DNA from: Erythrobacter sp. UBA2510 | GTDB lineage: Bacteria; Pseudomonadota; Alphaproteobacteria; Sphingomonadales; Sphingomonadaceae | Reading direction: 5' to 3' | Length of the DNA: 8,565 nucleotides | Assembly (NCBI GenBank): GCA_002341345.1 | Contig: DDNW01000207.1 | Coordinates: 1-8,565, forward strand | Shown: positions 7,688 through 8,565 of the stretch, in pieces | How the letters are laid out: each line of letters opens with the position of its first letter | Numbering within the stretch: the stretch's first letter is position 1 | Translations under genes and position numbers: made by a program | The notes under the pieces: generated by a model | Databases searched by the model: none | Seen by the model: only the letters and a program-made list of their open reading frames with translations | Told to the model about the DNA's origin: nothing

Positions 7688-8254
7688 TCACAACCCTTTG
7701 GCCTGCTCGCGCATTTGCTGGATAGGATCATTACCCCGCCGTGCTTCCCGGCGAATGTCCCTCGCTACTTCCCTAGCCTGCTCAAGCGAAAACTCCGTAA
7801 CCCCGCCAATCGTGTGCTTGTGCAACTTCTTCTGATAACGGATACGATAGTTCACGACATAGGACATATGGCCAGATTTCCGCACTCTGACGCCAAATCG
7901 GCGCACATCATGATCCCAGACTGTGTATTCGGCATCGCGGGGCTTTAGGGTAAGAATTGCTGCTTCAGAAAGTTCGGGACGGACTTCGACTTCTATTTCG
8001 GTCCATGTTGATCCCGCTGGGAGCAGCAGTTCGCCCGCGTCGCAGGCATATTCGCCAAGATCACTTGAAGCGGTGTGTTCGCGAATGATCGGGAGTTTAT
8101 CTCGGAACGCTCTTTTTGCGTAGGAATGGGGATGCTTCTGGAGGCGCAAGACCCAGTATGGGTCAACCTTGAAGCGCTCATCGAACGGCGAATCTGGCGG
8201 GCGACGTAGTCGACGAACCAATTGCTTAAGGGTTGGGTTCTTGCGAGCCTTCAT
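7688..8254 (-). CDS. Stand-alone integrase-arm (DUF4102-like) protein, no catalytic domain
   Basis: Residues about 100-186 of this 188-residue protein look like the N-terminal arm-type DNA-binding domain of phage/island tyrosine integrases: LKPRDAEYTVWDHDVRRFGVRVRKSG, then SYVVNYRIRY, HTIGG and LEQAREVARDIRREARRGNDPIQQ. In true integrases this domain comes first and a core-binding and catalytic domain follows. Here the protein ends just after it, with no R-H-R-Y region, and an unfamiliar basic segment of about 95 residues precedes it. I chose ATG 8254, with AAGGA 7 bases upstream; a GTG at 8269 has no ribosome binding site. The gene converges on the SIR2 remnant, with 31 bases between the two stops. 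DNA past its stop is SIR2 coding sequence and does not continue an integrase in frame. It could be a DNA-binding regulator derived from an integrase, or a remnant; the function is unknown. Confidence 0.75.
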   Translation of the reverse strand: MKARKNPTLKQLVRRLRRPPDSPFDERFKVDPYWVLRLQKHPHSYAKRAFRDKLPIIREHTASSDLGEYACDAGELLLPAGSTWTEIEVEVRPELSEAAILTLKPRDAEYTVWDHDVRRFGVRVRKSGHMSYVVNYRIRYQKKLHKHTIGGVTEFSLEQAREVARDIRREARRGNDPIQQMREQAKGL

Positions 8255-8277
8255 GGAAATATCCTTCACATACGACT

Positions 8278-8305
8278 TGTGCCGATGGGTTTCCCCACCG
8301 GCACA
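8278..8305. promoter_or_regulatory. Strong intercistronic hairpin
   Basis: TGTGCCG-A-TGGG (8278-8289) pairs with CCCA-C-CGGCACA (8294-8305) around the loop TTTC: 11 pairs with one A/C mismatch. It lies between the stop of the 74-residue gene (8325) and the start of the arm-domain gene (8254). No U tract follows on either strand, so it is not a standard terminator. It may be an RNA processing or stability element, an attenuator, or a dyad bound by a regulator. Confidence 0.5.
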
Positions 8306-8324
8306 CGTGTTGGGTTAGTGATGG

Positions 8325-8549
8325 TCAGTCGCGGCGGATTTCGGCTGTCTCTGCGTCGAGAAAGCGTCCGAGTTGGGGCACCGTTGCCGTCGTGTAGATC
8401 GACGGCCCGCATTTGGCGTAGACGATGGCCCCATCACGTCCATTGGCACGCGCGCCAGCGATCTGGCTCCTGCGAACGAGGGCACCACCACCGTTCGCTG
8501 CGGGAAGAAGAACGAAGCCGTCGTTCCCCGTGGTTTCAAATTCGTCCAT
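8325..8549 (-). CDS. Small hypothetical protein (74 residues)
   Basis: I do not recognise this protein. ATG 8549 is preceded by GGAGA about 5 bases upstream, which decides the start. An in-frame ATG at 8561 would add 4 residues (METV), but its upstream region is outside the window. The sequence alternates short hydrophobic strands (GFVLLPA, GALVRRSQI, GAIVYAKCGPSIYTTATV) and ends in a short helix (PQLGRFLDAETAEIRR). This looks like a compact beta-rich fold, loosely like small FlbD-type proteins, with no shared motif strong enough to name. It runs in the same direction as the arm-domain gene, 70 bases upstream with a hairpin between, so the two may be cotranscribed. Codon pattern and ribosome binding site support a real gene; an overlapping minus-strand frame at 8315-8539 is less likely. 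Confidence 0.55.
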   Translation of the reverse strand: MDEFETTGNDGFVLLPAANGGGALVRRSQIAGARANGRDGAIVYAKCGPSIYTTATVPQLGRFLDAETAEIRRD

Positions 8550-8565
8550 GACAGTCTCCATGTTG

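Noticed and set aside
7456..7690. Possible continuation of the integrase past the TGA at 7688
   Set aside because: The minus-strand frame after the stop reads AQIPKESDVEIKQ and is simply antisense to the SIR2 remnant; it does not resemble an integrase core-binding domain.
8315..8539. Alternative 74-codon minus-strand frame overlapping the small gene at the right edge
   Set aside because: Its residue pattern (Arg/Ser/Pro-rich) looks like a shifted frame, and the other frame has the better ribosome binding site and strand-like pattern.
1..8565. CRISPR array, tRNA, rRNA or riboswitch
   Set aside because: No regularly spaced repeats, no cloverleaf-like or rRNA sequences and no known riboswitch core were seen in reading both strands.

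Overview
The window looks like part of a GC-rich alphaproteobacterial genome, most likely a sphingomonad (Sphingobium, Novosphingobium, Sphingomonas or similar). That inference rests mainly on the style of the TonB-dependent receptor (signal peptide, low-complexity Ala/Pro stretch, then an EDIVVTAQKR TonB box) and on general codon use. No rRNA, tRNA or other lineage marker is present.

Layout, left to right. (1) Positions 105-2569, minus strand: a complete TonB-dependent outer-membrane receptor with its own strong ribosome binding site, a candidate sigma70-type promoter at 2820-2849 and a GC-rich intrinsic terminator after its stop. (2) Positions 2917-4436: a complete IS3-family insertion sequence of 1520 bp with imperfect 26-bp terminal inverted repeats (20 of 26 matching, TG...CA ends), orfA, orfB with an intact DDE triad, an A7G frameshift site and an 18-nt-arm hairpin over the orfA start region. 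(3) Positions 4438-7656: a long open frame of about 1072 residues that starts abruptly at the right IS end. It keeps only the last piece of a SIR2 NAD-binding domain (EGWATRF...LLGYRAEDPPMRYLL), followed by a long helical region and a DUF4020-like C terminus. I read it as a 5'-truncated SIR2/DUF4020 anti-phage-type gene cut by the IS. (4) Positions 7688-8549, minus strand, converging on the SIR2 remnant: an unusual 188-residue protein with a tyrosine-integrase arm DNA-binding domain (DUF4102-like) but no recombinase catalytic domain, and upstream of it a 74-residue hypothetical protein. A strong hairpin without a U tract sits between these two genes.

How the parts relate. The receptor looks like an ordinary chromosomal gene, whereas the SIR2 remnant and the arm-domain gene look like accessory (defence-island) cargo. 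The IS sits exactly at the seam. No target-site duplication is visible, and the missing 5' part of the SIR2 gene is not on the other side of the IS. The simplest reading is IS-mediated adjacent deletion, or recombination between IS copies, that removed the SIR2 catalytic domain and its promoter and joined the island to the receptor's upstream region. The remaining 3.2 kb frame has no internal stop, so the event may be recent.

The most original items for follow-up are the stand-alone integrase-arm protein beside a defence gene, the IS-created SIR2 truncation in the same frame as the transposase, and the RNA structure spanning the IS translation start.
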